64,000 nt of DNA from Orobanche coerulescens (GCA_033398695.1 CM065809.1:171854501-171918500); one strand, 5' to 3'. Numbered from the stretch's first letter, positions 44,851-58,418 are shown. The notes: a model not told the origin generated them from the sequence alone. Made by a program: numbers and translations.

Positions 44851-47784
44851 TACTCTGATGAATCGATCCCTCCGATTAACCCTGGCGGTCGGATCAATAT
44901 GCTTCAAGCAGGAGGTGGAAACCTCGGGGGCCTTTCCCCGGTTTCCACCATGTCAAACAGGAAGCAAAAGGCCGAACTGAGGGCGTTCGCCGGGGTCCAT
45001 GTCGTGGTACCTCCAGAGCCGACCATATCTAGAGACGCGCTCATCACCTTCTCAAACAAGGACAGAGAAGGAGTACAATGCCCCAAAGAGGATGCATTGG
45101 TGATCTCTGCTTGTATCCTTGGGAAGATGGTCGATAGCGTGCTGGTCGACAACGGGAGCTTCTGCAACATAATTTTCAAGTCCGCTCTTGACCAGCTCGG
45201 CAACCTGACCAAGTTCATCAAGCCGTTCGACACCGTACTTCAAGGGTTCGGCGACAGCACAGTCCAAGCCTACGGAAGGATCAAGCTCTCTGTCGAGCTA
45301 ATATGCTTTTACGATCCCAAGGTTAGGATTACTAGGAACCTAAATTTTGTAATCATAGATAGGCCCAGCATCTATAATGGGTTCCTAGGTCGCCCCTTTT
45401 TAGAAACCTTTGAGGCGGTCGCCTCGTCTTTCTTTTATTGTATCAAATTCCCCACTGCCGATGGGACGGTCGGTACTGTAAAAGGAGATCAGCTAATGGC
45501 AAAGAAATGTTTTAACTACTCCTATGTTGTAAATGCTTTCAATACTTCCCATGATATGTGTAGCATTGCAACGATCGACGATCAACCCATGGAGATCGAC
45601 GAGCCAAGCACATCGTACCAACCCGACTCAGAGGATGCCATCTCGGATCGATTAACGGACGACATCGAGCCAAGGATCGGTTTCGAGCCAAGTCTCGACA
45701 TCGATCCAAGGATCGAGTCCGGAAATCGTTCCAAACGAGAGGCGACCGTCCCCGTCGAAGAGTTGGAGAGTATAACGATAGATCCGGCTCATCCAAAACG
45801 GGAAGTACAGATCGGCGCAAGCATCGACTGCGAATTAAAAGGGGATCTGATCAATTTGCTACGTAAGAACATCGGAGTCTTTGCCTGGTCGCATCAAGAT
45901 ATGGTTGGCATAAGTCCCGAGCACGCTTGCCACTATCTAAAGATCGACCCGGCAATGAAGCCTGTTCACCAGAAACGTAGGAAATTCAGTCCCGAGAAAT
46001 ACGCGGCGCTCGACATAGAAGTCCAAAAGTTACTCAACAACAAATTAATCGGAGTATCTACGGACGAACCACAATGGGTCACCAACGCGGTGCTCGTCAA
46101 AAAGCCAACTGGCTCCTGGAGATTATGCATCGACTTCACCGACCTCAACGCGGCATGTCCAAAAGATCACTTTCCGATGCCTCATATTGATCACTTAGTC
46201 GACAGTACAGTAGGCTGCGAAATGATGTCGTTCATGGATGCCTTCGCCGGATACCATCAAATCCCAATGGGGTAGAAAGACATAAATCACACATCTTTCC
46301 ACACGGAAAAGGACATATACTTTTGGGTCCGAATGCCGTTCGGCTTGAAGAATGCGGGGGCAACCTACCAGCGTCTAGTCAACAGAATGTTCGCCAATCA
46401 GATCGGCAAGACCATGGAGGTCTACATTGACGACATCGTGGTCAAAAGCCTCAAGAAGGAAGATCACCTCAATGATCTCGCCGAGATGTTCGCCATCCTC
46501 GAGAAGTTCAACATGAAACTGAACCCCAAGAAATGAAACTTCGGGGTGGGCTCCGGAAAATTCCTGGGGCACATCGTGAGCCAAAGGGGGATCGAGGCGA
46601 ACCCCACCAAGATTCAGGCGATCCTCGACATGCAGGAGCCGCGGAACGTCAAGCAAGTGCAACGCCTCACAGGTTGTCTAGCCGCCCTCAACCGTTTCAT
46701 ATCTCGGCTCGGCGATAAAAGTAAGCTATTCTTCGCGACCATAAAGAACAAGAAGTTCGCCTGGACGAAGGAGAGTCAAGTAGCGTTCGCCAAAATAAAG
46801 GAATATCTATCTAACCCCCAGATCCTGGCAAAGCCGATCCCCGGTGAGAAATTATTCCTTTACCTAGCGGCCTCGGAGGTCGCACTGAGTGCCGTTTTGG
46901 TGCGAGCGGAGGGACAAGTCCACTTGTCGATCTACTATGTTAGTCAAGCGCTCCATGACGCTAAAACACGTTATACACCATTAGAGAAGATCGCTTATGC
47001 CCTTGTCATGAGTGTTCGTAAGCTAAGGGCTTATTTCTTCGAACATCAAGTGGAGGTTCTGACGACTCTACCTCTAAGGCAAGTTCTACACCGACCGGAC
47101 ACCAACAGGCGACTCCTAAAGTGGTCACTAGAGATCGCCCAATATGGTATCACGTATGCTCCTCGCACAGCGATCAAAGGCCAAGCTCTGGCAGACTTCG
47201 TGGTGGAATTGACATTCCCTCACAGTCCAACCCAGATCGGCCGACCTGCCTGGAAGCTATATGTGGATGGCTCGACAACCAACTCCAGAGCAGGGGCAGG
47301 AATTATCCTCATCAGTCCCGAAGGACAAAGTTTCACAAATGCGGTGCGTTTCGGATTTCGTGCGACCAACAATGAAGCCGAATACAAAGCCTTGGTAGGC
47401 GGGCTCGATCTAGCCCATCGCCCTGGATGTTCGTCGCCTCCATATCTTCATGGACTCCCTCTTGGTGAAGAACCAAGTCAAGGGAGAATATGAGGCGCGC
47501 GGCGAACAGATGGTCAAATACCAAGAGCTGGTCGCCGAAATGTGCACGAAATTTGAGAAAGTGCTAATCGAACAGGTCCCGAGAGAGCACAACTCCCAGG
47601 CTGATGCCCTATCCAAGCTAGCATCATCAGATGGGGCAGCCGATTTCTCTAATATCCAAATTACAAAATCAGCAAGGCCGGCGATCGACAGAAGCCTGGT
47701 TACCACGGTTGCTGTTGCCGAGGAGAACTGGATGACTCCATTCATCAAATACTTAAAGGACGGAACGGTCCCCGACGACCTTAT
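44851..47784 (+). pseudogene. Element B pol: protease, reverse transcriptase, RNase H; integrase deleted
   Basis: Protease VLVDNGSFCNIIF, reverse transcriptase WRLCIDFTDLNAACPKDHFP, MPFGLKNAGATYQRLVN and VYIDDIVVKS, then RNase H LYVDGSTTNSRAGAGIIL with its first Asp intact (Tyr in A). Nonsense codons at 46273 (IPMG-stop) and 46534 (NPKK-stop). A frameshift near 47420 moves the frame to MDSLLVKNQVKGEYEARGEQ. At DGTVPDD (47779) the sequence jumps into element C. The corresponding ~1 kb of A (about 25665-26658), with the integrase zinc finger and core, is absent here. Confidence 0.92.
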
Positions 47785-48372
47785 ATGTCCTTCAACATAT
47801 ACTTCTCATAACATCATGAATCGCAACAAACCACCAAGAACATCGAGAATACTACGATTCCATAATCATAACAAAATAATCGAATCATTTGACCACCAAT
47901 TCATTATCTTCCTTTAACAAAATTCCCATAATTACCAAGAATCATCACAACAATATCATTTCAACCATCATTCATACGAAAACGTGTAGAATTTTCCAAG
48001 TTCTACTCATTGAGACATTTCATCGAACACTTTGAAGGCATAGTCCAATTCAATCGATTATTCAAAGAAATACTCGAATCCGATCCACAAAACTTCAAGA
48101 ACAACGAATAATCTCAAGAATACAACAAGATTCCATCAATAATCTGAGTTAAAACGAATCAAATCGGCCAAGACATCAAGAAACTTCAAAAATATCCAAA
48201 ACCAAGTGTTTAGGTGTTCTTACCTTCGATCCGGGTGGAAGATGATGTTAATCCATGATTCCAACTTCCAAAACATGTTGCTAGATGATGATATTACTCA
48301 AATCCATCCACTTTGATGAAGAAATCGCCAAAAAACGAAGAGAAAACATGAAAATGGCCGGATGACTCGGTC

Positions 48373-48384
48373 TGTGCCTTTAAA
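48373..48384 (-). promoter_or_regulatory. TATA-like box of the C LTR
   Basis: Minus-strand CCTATTTAAAGG, repeated in the right LTR near 53406. It sits next to the palindrome array. Confidence 0.5.
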
Positions 48385-48399
48385 TAGGCGGAACTCGCC

Positions 48400-48970
48400 G
48401 GCACGTTACGTACGTAATCGGCCATCGCCTTACCTACGTAATCGCCATGGCACTCGCCATCGCCAGCCTGCCGGAACCCTAACGTACGTAATCGGTGGCC
48501 GGCTTACGTCGTAATCGCCCTACGGCCGTGAATCGCCACGCCTTACGTACGTAATCGGCGATCCTAGCCCTCGGCCGAGTCACTGCCGACCGTGATCGGC
48601 CACCCCCACGAATCACTGCCGACCATGCTCGGCCATTCCAACGAGTCACGACCGGCCATGCTCGGCCATCCAGGTCATCTCGGCCACGACTCGACCGGCT
48701 ACTCCGTAACGTACGTAACACTTAATCCGTTGCGTACGTAATACGTACGTTGACTTGCTACAGTATTATACTCGTATTACGTACGTAATACACCCTGTAT
48801 AACGTACGTAACTCCGTCCGTTGACTCACCTGTCCACATCTGCGCCGAAAGCTGCCGACCACGGGCCCCACTGTCCGATTCCTCTTGTTACGTACGTTAT
48901 ATACGCTATATAACGTACGTAAGCTAACACATTTTACGTACGTAAGCTCCAAGGCTTAACGTACGTAATG
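48400..48970. repeat. Array of TTACGTACGTAA palindromes in the C left LTR
   Basis: About 12 copies of ACGTACGT flanked by AA/TT over about 570 bp (for example near 48405, 48481, 48545, 48707, 48729, 48777, 48799, 48889, 48914, 48935, 48959). In minus-strand transcription direction the array ends about 20 bp before CCTATTTAAAGG (near 48373-48384). Confidence 0.9.
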
Positions 48971-49279
48971 GCTTTTATACTTAGCCAAAAATCCAATTGT
49001 TCCTGTCCGACGTCTCGATGTACGAAAATACAAACATACGGCATACTGAATACACATACTGAATCCAAAAATATTCTCATACGGTATACCTGATATCCAA
49101 ATCTGTTTAACCTGATACAACATATCCTGAATATATCTGTCAGTCAAAAACGATAATCACACCAGTATAGCTGTCTCGGTTCTCAATTTATTTTATCCAT
49201 ACTGTATAGATACCAAACCATACAGTATATCTCAGATAAAATAACGCGAAAAATTTATACTGAAAATCCGGGTATTACA

Positions 49280-49670
49280 TACTACCCCCCTTAAAATAAG
49301 TTTCGTCCTCGAAACTTGCAACCTGTCGCCAACAACAGATAAGTCCAAAATTTTCCAACTCATCACAAAAACAATCAAGCGTCGCCACAAGCGAAATAAC
49401 CAAACCAATATACTTACAGGTGCGTGAAGCCGATGATCTCCCGTGATACTAGCACACGACTCCCACATGAAGTCTCAAAACAATACCAACACACACCAAT
49501 ATCACACATAGCAGTTTGAAAAGAATCTCAAAAATTTTGGAAACTCCAAAAATCGATTCGACTCAAAAGTCAGAAAACTCATTTTTAAAAATCACGCTAC
49601 TACCGTACCGCTAGAGCCACATAACTCACACGCCTGGGTTTCACAAAACCCAAGCTCTGATACCATCTTC
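49280..49670 (-). other. Entire 391-bp interior of element C
   Basis: Minus strand: primer-binding site TGGTATCAGAGC (49654-49665, perfect initiator-Met type) and polypurine tract TTTTAAGGGGGGTAGTA (49280-49296). Between them only short ORFs. GACGAAACTTATTTTAAGG is shared with the F polypurine region (61120s), showing kinship. Confidence 0.88.
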
Positions 49671-52600
49671 TGTAACACCCCCAAAACCATCCGGGATATT
49701 ACAGCGCCGTGTGTCCCGCGCCGGAACCCACCAGGATAAAAACCGTTTACAAAACCAATTCAAAAACGCCAAAAGGCTGATGACGGTAATGTTTTAAATA
49801 CTCAAATATTTTCAAAAGCATAATTTTGAAATACCGTCATAAAATACCATTTGAAAATACAAGGCGAAGTGCCAAATCTCGATAGTTCAAAATGTACGTT
49901 AAGACACCGCTTAAACGTACCGATAAAATAGTTTAGGAAAAGGTTTAACGAAATAACCCAAGTTCGCAAAGTGCCAAAAGGGCCATTTAAAATACACACA
50001 CGCAGCGGATAAATATACCGAAAAGCCATTTTGAAATATACACACGCAGCGGATAAATACAGTTCAAAATACACATTTGCAGCGGAAATGAATAACCAGA
50101 AAAGAAATACTCGATACTCCAAAACATGCCACCGCCAGTATCACATCGGGAAGCTCATCCCTTCACGACCGCTACTAGCTTGATCTCCGAGTACCTAAAA
50201 ATAAAGCCCACGACGGGGTCAGCCACAATACTCAACAATGATATCGATCACATCAACATAAATAATTACATACCAATGTAATAATATAGTAAGAATACTA
50301 CCAAAGTAATCTTACCGTCATAACCTTACCAATCCATAACAATCCAATCCTTACCATAATTCACATTTCGCATTCTCAAATGACGAAATGAACTCAACCA
50401 CAACCAACTGTACTGTATTCCAAAAATACCAACAATCCTCAAAACATCATCATAACTCATAAATGTGGGAATAATCCAATCTGTGCAAACTCCTGTCCGT
50501 CGGATTACACAATCAAATCTCAACATGAGTAAACCAATAATACACAACATATCTGTAGATCAACTACCACTTGACAATGAATACAAATCCCGAAAACATC
50601 GACATATAGTCCGAATGCTTATACGATCAATAACCAGATCAACCGATAAATCAACTGAGAATGTCATCGACATGATAACTCCAATACGACCAATAAAGGA
50701 TCACGATAACTAAGAATACCATCAACATGATAGCTCCGACACGATCAACAAAGGATCAACAATAACCGAGACTACCATCAACAAGGTAAACTCCAAATGA
50801 TCAACAAAAGACCAATAATAACTGAGAATACCATCAACAAGGTAAACTCCAAATGATCAACAATAATGGATCTCAAAGAAATAACTCTGACTGTCGAACA
50901 TACCCCTCGGGCGTATGAACAACCAGTCACAAACCGTCGAACATACCCAACCATAAAATGGAGGATGAACGACCAAACAATATGGCTCAAAGATGGAAAT
51001 CATAGTACGCCCGATCCGAATATGTGTCAGTGCACATGTCCACCCCGTATACGGAATCCAGGATATACGTGGGACAATGTACCTAATTAGCCTCAACGAA
51101 CTACGTCTCGTGTGCACAGCCTTTCATGGAAAAATATTCACGCATGACTATATATGTGCCCGGCTAAAAATCCTACACAATATCCAATCGGAACGCAGAT
51201 ATGACTCCAGATATGTCACGATGCAACATGACAACGAAACTCAAAGAAACACATATCCAATAAGGATCACAAGACTCACCGAAGTGAACAACAACAGACT
51301 GACAGTGAAAAGTCGACACGACTAATCAATATTCAAGACAATAATCCTGGGATCATCATCCCCGACAAATAATCAACATGATCAATGATCTCAATACAAT
51401 CAGTCCTGGGATCATCATCCCTCAGCGAAGTAATCAATACGAATCCCAGCATACGAAACATCAACGTACAACATATATACAATAATTCCTCAGAACGATT
51501 ATCCTCATAACTGAATAATACTAGAATTACCTCAAAGCCGAAGACAATATTCTTCAACATCCCCCAATGAGACGATCAACTCAACCATTAATACCAACAA
51601 TAGTCCTTTCTAACAACATTGCTATATGAATTATAAATGAAATGAAAACGAAACCATTCATCAAATATTATAAACTGAACAAGTATAAACTTGCCTCGAT
51701 ACCGATACCACGAAGCCGTTACCAATATCCATTGCCTTTGTCTACGAGCTCCTCAGCCCCGACCAAAAGCAATCTACAAACTCTTCGACTTCAACCGCAA
51801 CACAACGGTCATAATCCACGATCAAAACATCACAACCTATTGAAGTAATCAATCAACAACAATCCGATAACAATCAATAACCGACATACTCAACCAACAA
51901 ACTCAACGGTTCAACGAAACCTCGATCATATACATAATACCAAATAATCCAACTCAACAAATACGAACCCATATCCACGATACAAGCCGTAACTCGATGA
52001 TCACAAATAACAATCAATAACCGATCAACAAACGCAACGGTTCTACAATATCCCGATTAAACACATATCCAAACAATCAAATCAATCGATCACGAATTCA
52101 AAACCACAATACGATTCCACAATCCGAATATCATATCCATAATCTATTTAATCCAACAAGGGTCTAACATTACCGATTCCAAATTCAGTCTTAAAAACAA
52201 TTACAAGTTTCCTCCTTGTATAATCATAATAAAATCCAATTACCGGTTATCATCATCAATCCGGACGATCCGATTAATTCAACATCATAGATAACCATAT
52301 TCCAAAGGTTTCAAATAATTCCATTATCCGAATTGAACTCTTGTTAAATACCTATGAATTCTCAAACTCAAAAGTGAATCATAAACTTATCAAATCCGAA
52401 ATCATATTCGTATTCCTATACGAATATTGTACCAAAACACATAACTTAGCTCTAGATATGAATATTCCATATTCATATATAAAACACCAACACCTTAAAA
52501 CGTATTCATCAGATCAATGATCAATTCATCTCGACATTAAGGATTTTATAACATATTCGATTCCAACTTCAACTCCAAATACGAAGACAAAACTCCTTCT

Positions 52601-54298
52601 TGTTCATACTTGTAAATTCGTAGAAAACAATTTACCGATTATTATCGTGAATAATCACATTCCAAATTATCCGAAATCCTTCCAAAATCATAACATGTAA
52701 CTCAAGAGTTCTTTAAGAACACGAATTATCCAAATTCACGTTCATAATCCATAAAACAACATAACCCGATGTTTTCTAACATCTAAACAACCCTTATTCA
52801 CAATTCAAGGTGTATATAATCATGTCCTTCAACATATACTTCTCATAACATCATGAATCGCAACAAACCACCAAGAACATCGAGAATACTACGATTCCAT
52901 AATCATAACAAAATAATCGAATCATTTGACCACCAATTCATTATCTTCCTTTAACAAAATTCCCATAATTACCAAGAATCATCACAACAATATCATTTCA
53001 ACCATCATTCATACGAAAACGTAGAATTTTCCAAGTTCTACTCATTGAGACATTTCATCGAACACTTTGAAGGCATAGTCCAATTCAATCGATTATTCAA
53101 AGAAATACTCGAATCCGATCCACAAAACTTCAAGAACAACGAATAATCTCAAGAATACAACAAGATTCCATCAATAATCTGAGTTCAAACGAATCAAATC
53201 GGCCAAGACATCAAGAAACTTCAAAAATATCCAAAACCAAGTGTTTAGGTGTTCTTACCTTCGATCCGGGTGGAAGATGATGTTAATCCATGATTCCAAC
53301 TTCCAAAACATGTTGCTAGATGATGATATTACTCAAATCCATCCACTTTGATGAAGAAATCGCCAAAACGAAGAGAAAACATGAAAATGGCGGATGACTC
53401 GGTCAGGCCTTTAAATAGGCGGAACCTGCCGGCACGTTACGTACGTAACCGGCCACCGCCTTACGTCGTAATCGGCCATGGCCTCCTCACGCCCGATTCT
53501 GCCGGAACCCTTACGTACGTAGCGGCGGTACCGCTTACGTGCGTCGCCCTACGGCCGTATCGCCACCGCCTTACGTCGTAATCGGCGATCCTAGCCCCAG
53601 CCGAGTCATCGCCGACCGTGATCGGCCACCCCACGAATCACGCCGACCATGCTCGGCCATTCCAACGAGTCACGACCGCCATGCTCGCCATCCAGTCATC
53701 TCGGCCACGACTCAACCGGCTACTCCGTAACGCACGTAACACTTAATCCGCTATGCACGTAATACGCATACATTGACTTGCTACAAGATTATACTGCATT
53801 ACGTCGTAATACACCCCGTATAACGTCGTAACTCCGTCCGCTGACTCACCTGGCCCACATCTGCGCCGAAAGCCGCCGACCACGGCCCCACTGTCCGATT
53901 CCTCTTGTTACGTACGTTATATACGCTATATAACGTCGTAAGCTAACACATTTTACGTACGTAAGCTCCAAGGCTTAACGTACGTAATGGCTTTTATACT
54001 TAGCCAAAAATCCAATTGTTCCTGTCCGACGTCTCGATGTACGAAAATACAAACATACGGCATACTGAATACACATACTGAATCCAAAAATATTCTCATA
54101 CGGTATACCTGATATCCAAATCTGTTTAACCTGATACAACATATCCTGAATATATCTGTCAGTCAAAAACGATAATCACACCAGTATAACTGTCTCGGTT
54201 CTCAATTTATTTTATCCATACTGTATAGATACCAAACCATACAGTATATCTCAGATAAAATAACGCGAAAAATTTATACTGAAAATCCGGGTATTACA
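49671..54298 (-). repeat. 5' LTR of element C (4.63 kb)
   Basis: Spans from TGTAACACCC (plus strand) to GGGTATTACA. Near 49980-50090 it has three copies of a CGCAGCGGA word, mostly within ACACGCAGCGGATAAATA, and from 50700 to 50860 an imperfect ACCATCAACA / GATCAACAA repeat. The middle (51600-52820) is CAA/AATC-rich and non-coding. The TTACGTACGTAA array is at 53430-53990; several cores here have lost one base to ACGTCGT. Confidence 0.88.
53430..53990. repeat. TTACGTACGTAA array in the C right LTR, partly eroded
   Basis: Intact ACGTACGT cores near 53436, 53513, 53909, 53956 and 53978. At least six sites that match intact or near-intact cores in the left copy read ACGTCGT. Confidence 0.85.
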
Positions 54299-54474
54299 GC
54301 GATCTCGTCCTCAAAAAGATCCAGACCCACACAGGTGTCTTCGGTCCGAACTGGGAAGGCCCCTTTAGAATATCTAAGTGGCTAACTAGGGGAGCCTACG
54401 AACTTGAACACCCTGACGGTACTCTGGATCAATATCCCTGGAACGCCGTGCATCTGAAGAAATACTACCAGTGA
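54299..54474 (+). pseudogene. Element B pol C-terminal remnant
   Basis: Resumes at DLVLKKIQTHTGVFGPNWEG and reads to NAVHLKKYYQ-stop, matching the end of A pol. It has no upstream integrase because of the C insertion and deletion. Confidence 0.9.
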
Positions 54475-55552
54475 AGATTTTGTATTCAGTTTCAACTGCC
54501 CAAATGTACAAGGAATATAATGAGATTTTTTGCTATCCCATCTATCCTGGCGATCGCCCCACCAGGAAAATCGTATACCGCCAAAGATCGTCGTTCAAAC
54601 ATGGCGATCCGAGGTAGAATCAATGCAGCCATGGTTCTGGCAGTCGATGGAACCGACAGCTTCGCCCATGCAAGGTTCCTTTGGGCTGAGATCGCCTGCC
54701 CTTCGTTTAAATACGAGGTCGGTGTAGCCAAAGCACCCTCCAAACTAATCTGCGGACACGTTCGCACGCCCTCAAGGTACATCATCTAACATGATGTACC
54801 CGGACAAGGCGACGCGTCCCTACCCCGTCACAACGTATACCGTCGAGGGTCGCCATCTAACATGCCGACCCGAGGTAGAAAAGTGCTTACAAAGCCGCGG
54901 ACGTGGAGTCGAATAAACCGACGACGCCCCGTGCAAGGACTCCTCCAGACCAAGATCGCCCACCTTTCGTTTAAATACAAGGCAGGCGCAGCCTAACGGA
55001 GGACCCTCACAATAAAGTGAGTTGCGGGATAGGCAATGTCCCTCGCACACAAAGACACGGTTGTGGAGGTCGGTCCATCGAACTCCACGACCGTGCACGA
55101 TTCCTCAGAGTCGGCAAAACTGAAGATAGCTCACCAAACATACTATTTTTGTTCCCTTACATACAATAAGTAAACAAAAACAAGGGGGCAGAGAAGGGGA
55201 GCTAATCCTAAATGCGATCGGACAGAAGGAACCGTACTCGATCGGCTTCACTCAAACACACGCAGGACGATCGGAATTGTTCAACAAAATTTACAAGTAA
55301 GAATTTCGATTCGAAACATGTCAATACATTCAACATTCAAACAACCGGTTGGATGAACAAGACATCGGATGCAATCATACACATACTTGTAAAAATTCGC
55401 ATGCAAACATTTAAAGGCGATCGTACATGAAAAGAATCAAGTGCGAAAAAGGAGTATTTTATTTATAACAAAGAGGTCGTATAATACAAAGCCCGAAGGC
55501 AATACAAAGAGAAAGCATAAAATTACAAATTACAAGGAAAACAAGATATCTC
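54475..55552. repeat. B intergenic region between the convergent genes
   Basis: Counterpart of A 24415-25490 on the other strand, with the same two diverged ~290-bp units. No coding seen. Confidence 0.6.
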
Positions 55553-58263
55553 TCAGGGTCCCACCGGCTGGTCTTCGCCCTCAGGTGGCGGATCGGCATG
55601 CGCTCCCCCATCGGCCTCAGGATGAATGAGTTTATCCGGAAAAGGATACCAACTCAAGTCGATCCCCAAGTCGACGAGGTCAAGGATCGGCAGGGAAAAC
55701 TCCGGGTGCAAAGGGTGCTCGAGTGCATAGACCTTGAAGCTCTCCATCAAAGGACCGATCTCGATCCCTACCTTTTTGGCTGCTCGGACTGCGTCGGCGT
55801 AGGCCACATAATAGGCAAACTCGCCGACGAGTGCCACATTGAGGTAGGGATCGGTCTCGATCGCCTTCAGTTGCCCTCTCAGCTCAGTGGTCGTCTTCTC
55901 AGCTTCTGCCAGTTCGACCACCTTAGCGGCCGTTTCCCCCTTAGCCTTCTCTAGCTCTCCCTTCGCCGCCTCCAGCTCGCTGTTGAGCCGATCCACCATC
56001 GCCTTCAGCCCGGCCGCCTCCTCCTGCGAAGCCGCATGCTTCCGGCGAGCTTCTTTCACCTGGTCACGGAACCGATCGACCATTTCCTTGGAGCGGCTCA
56101 GCTCTTGCTTCAGTCGGTCGATGTCCTGTTTAGCTCGTTTGGCCGTCTCCAAGTAATCCTTCTCCATAGACTGGATCCGGTTGGCGAATTCAATGTTTGT
56201 GTTCCGGGCGGCCTCGAGGTCGCTATGGAGGCGAGCATTAGAGGGTCGCCCCTCAAGATCCTTGGCAGCTTGGACGGCCATCTTCGCCGTCTGGAGAGCC
56301 AGGGAAACGGTCGCCTGCATGGCATCTCCAGAACGCCGACGAGCAATCGCATCGAGATCGGTCATCCAAGCCTTGGGCAGAGAGGTGATGGCCTTCTGGA
56401 CGTAAGAAGGGACGTCGAGGGACTTTTGCGGAGCCTTACTTGACAATAAATCCAGCACCATAGGAGAGACGTCCGGATCAGCAAGATGGATCCTGCAGCA
56501 CAAACAAAAGAGACAAAGGAGTTAGTCTATACCTTACTCAAATTGCCTAACTCGGAAAGTTCAATCCGATCTTACCTGTTGACCAGCTCGGGATCGCGGC
56601 CAAAATAGGGCTTGCCCCGGGAAGTTTCAGCCTCGGCGATCGCCACCTTTTTCAAGAAACCGCCCGATGACCTGGAGCCGGAAGCCGAGGGCCTGGAGCT
56701 TGATCCCTCCACCATCGGAATAGCGGAGATAGGAGCCGCGGCAACCGGAGGCTCCAAAATAGACATGTCCGCCTCAGTAGTCGGTAGGGACTCCTCCGGC
56801 CTCCGCCACTTGCAGTTGCGTTGGAGTTGTTCCTCCTCTTGAATTTCCGGCTCGGCGACCGGCACCAAAGCAGGCTTCACCACAGGGACGGGACGAGACG
56901 TCGTCGCAGCAACGCGACCAGTCTTCTTACCCTGGTGAAGGCGACCGATGAGACCAGGGTTAGACATGGCGATCTCCTGTGGTGGCTCGACAAAGCGGGG
57001 AAAGTGAACCTCTGTCAAAGAAAAATTCAGACAAGTTAAACACCTCTTTCAATCAGACGATCATCAAGCAAGGAAGAAGAATTAAAGTTTATACCTGGAA
57101 CTTTCAGATTACGGGGGAAGCAAAACAATTGAGCCCCCAACCGATGAAGTTCATCACCGAGTGAGCGAACGTCTATATATGAGTCCGGGAAGGCACGAAT
57201 CCGCTCCCAAACGATCAAGAAATTGAAGGGAAGATCGCCGATCGTTGGATCAAGAGATCCTACAAAAAGGAAACGAAATTAGATCAGTTCAAGACATTCC
57301 CGATCAAAGGGAGAGTTAAAACCCTTACTCGGATTCCTCTCCCGAAAATTGGTGGGAATCTCCAACTCTTCCTCCGGCCTATCACTCGATGCCGATCGCC
57401 ACGCTCCGCCGACCCAGCATCATTTTGCCAGGTCGCCCCGGGTCTTGTTCGGCACACCAAGAACCACTCTTCCCATTCGACCTTGAATGTGATTACCGCC
57501 GATCGACCCTTTCTGCGCAGCCAGTTTGAAGAGATAGTTCATCTCCATCGCAGAAAGGAGACGGAACAACCGGTGACCGCCGAAAAGTGTCAGAGTAGAG
57601 ATGATCTGTAGCCAAGCATTCGACGTCAGTTGGAGCGGCGCCAAATTCCAGGCGATCAATAAATAGGATACGGCGAACGGCAAGGGGAATTGCACACCGA
57701 CCTCCATAATCATCTCACTAACGGCGACCAGACCCTCGGGAGGTTGATCGGCACGTTCATTTTCCGAGGGTACGTGCAGGGAAACGTCAGAGGGAACATG
57801 ATATTTTGCCTTCCAGTGGCTTAAGTCTTTCCGGGTCGCCGAACTCCGGATCTGACCAAGTCCACTGAGACGGGTCGGCAGCCCGAAACACCGCCCACTT
57901 CACATGTTCGTAAGGATGAGCAGCGGAGTAAGCTTCAAAATCAAATTCTGGACAGGGTTCGGCAATCCCCTCCATAATCTTGGTGAAAGCCATATAGGCG
58001 GGGCCGAATACACTATCCCGTTCCCAAGTCATCCGCACCAGTTCATCTTCATCCACCGGTGAGCCCCCCTGCTCTTCCGTAGCCGCCGTTCTCGCCACTT
58101 CGGCCTCGTTGAAGAGCTCTTCGAGTTCTGCGGGTGCAATCCCCGCACGAATGGCCTCAACGGCCGTTTCCATATTAAGTCCCACGGGAATCTCCTCCCG
58201 GTCAAACGAAGCCGCGGCGGCGGAGGTGCTTCCGGTATCGAAGGTCTTAGATCCTCCAGACAT
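55553..58263 (-). pseudogene. Antisense additional ORF of element B (four visible exons, coiled coil)
   Basis: Minus-strand exons 58263-57329, 57259-57096, 57011-56576 and 56492-55553, with GT-AG introns of 69, 84 and 83 bp at the same places as in A. Starts MSGGSKTFDTGSTSAAAASF. The middle has KGSIGGNHIQGRMGRVVLGV, the last exon a ~150-residue coiled coil and HPEFSLPILDLVDLGIDLSW. A TGG-to-TGA change near 57418 (KWCW in A) and a frame mismatch near 57790 break it. Comparison with A lets each defect be recognised as private. It has its own TATAAAAG at 58411-58418. The role of the family is unknown. Confidence 0.8.
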
Positions 58264-58410
58264 ATTATAAAAAGTAAAGGGAAAAAGAAGATTGTTTTTC
58301 TTACCTAACGAAAGGAAGACGATCGGCACAAAGAAGCTTCGGAAATTTCTGCAGAATCTCGGCTAGAATGCAAGGGTGCGTGAAGAGTGAAAATGAAGAA
58401 GCCCTAGCCC

Positions 58411-58418
58411 CTTTTATA
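58411..58418 (-). promoter_or_regulatory. TATA box of the B antisense gene
   Basis: Minus-strand TATAAAAG about 150 bp before the ATG, the same as in A (21536). Confidence 0.6.

Larger units (their letters stand above)
47785..49279 (-). repeat. 3' LTR of element C, truncated to its U3 part
   Basis: Matches 52822-54298. Begins at the junction with B pol (ATGTCCTTCAACATATAC) and ends GGGTATTACA next to the polypurine tract. Carries the TTACGTACGTAA array and a TATTTAAAGG box. Confidence 0.9.
47785..54298 (-). mobile_element. Non-coding large-LTR retrotransposon C (LARD-like), left LTR truncated
   Basis: The right LTR is complete, 49671-54298 (4.63 kb). The left one, 47785-49279, matches only the first ~1.5 kb of it in minus orientation. 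On the minus strand the LTR starts TGTAATACCCGG and ends GGGGTGTTACA. Interior 49280-49670 is just 391 bp, with polypurine tract and primer-binding site but no ORF. It is inserted in B pol. No 5-bp duplication is visible because the left side was removed by deletion. Termini resemble those of element F. Confidence 0.88.
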
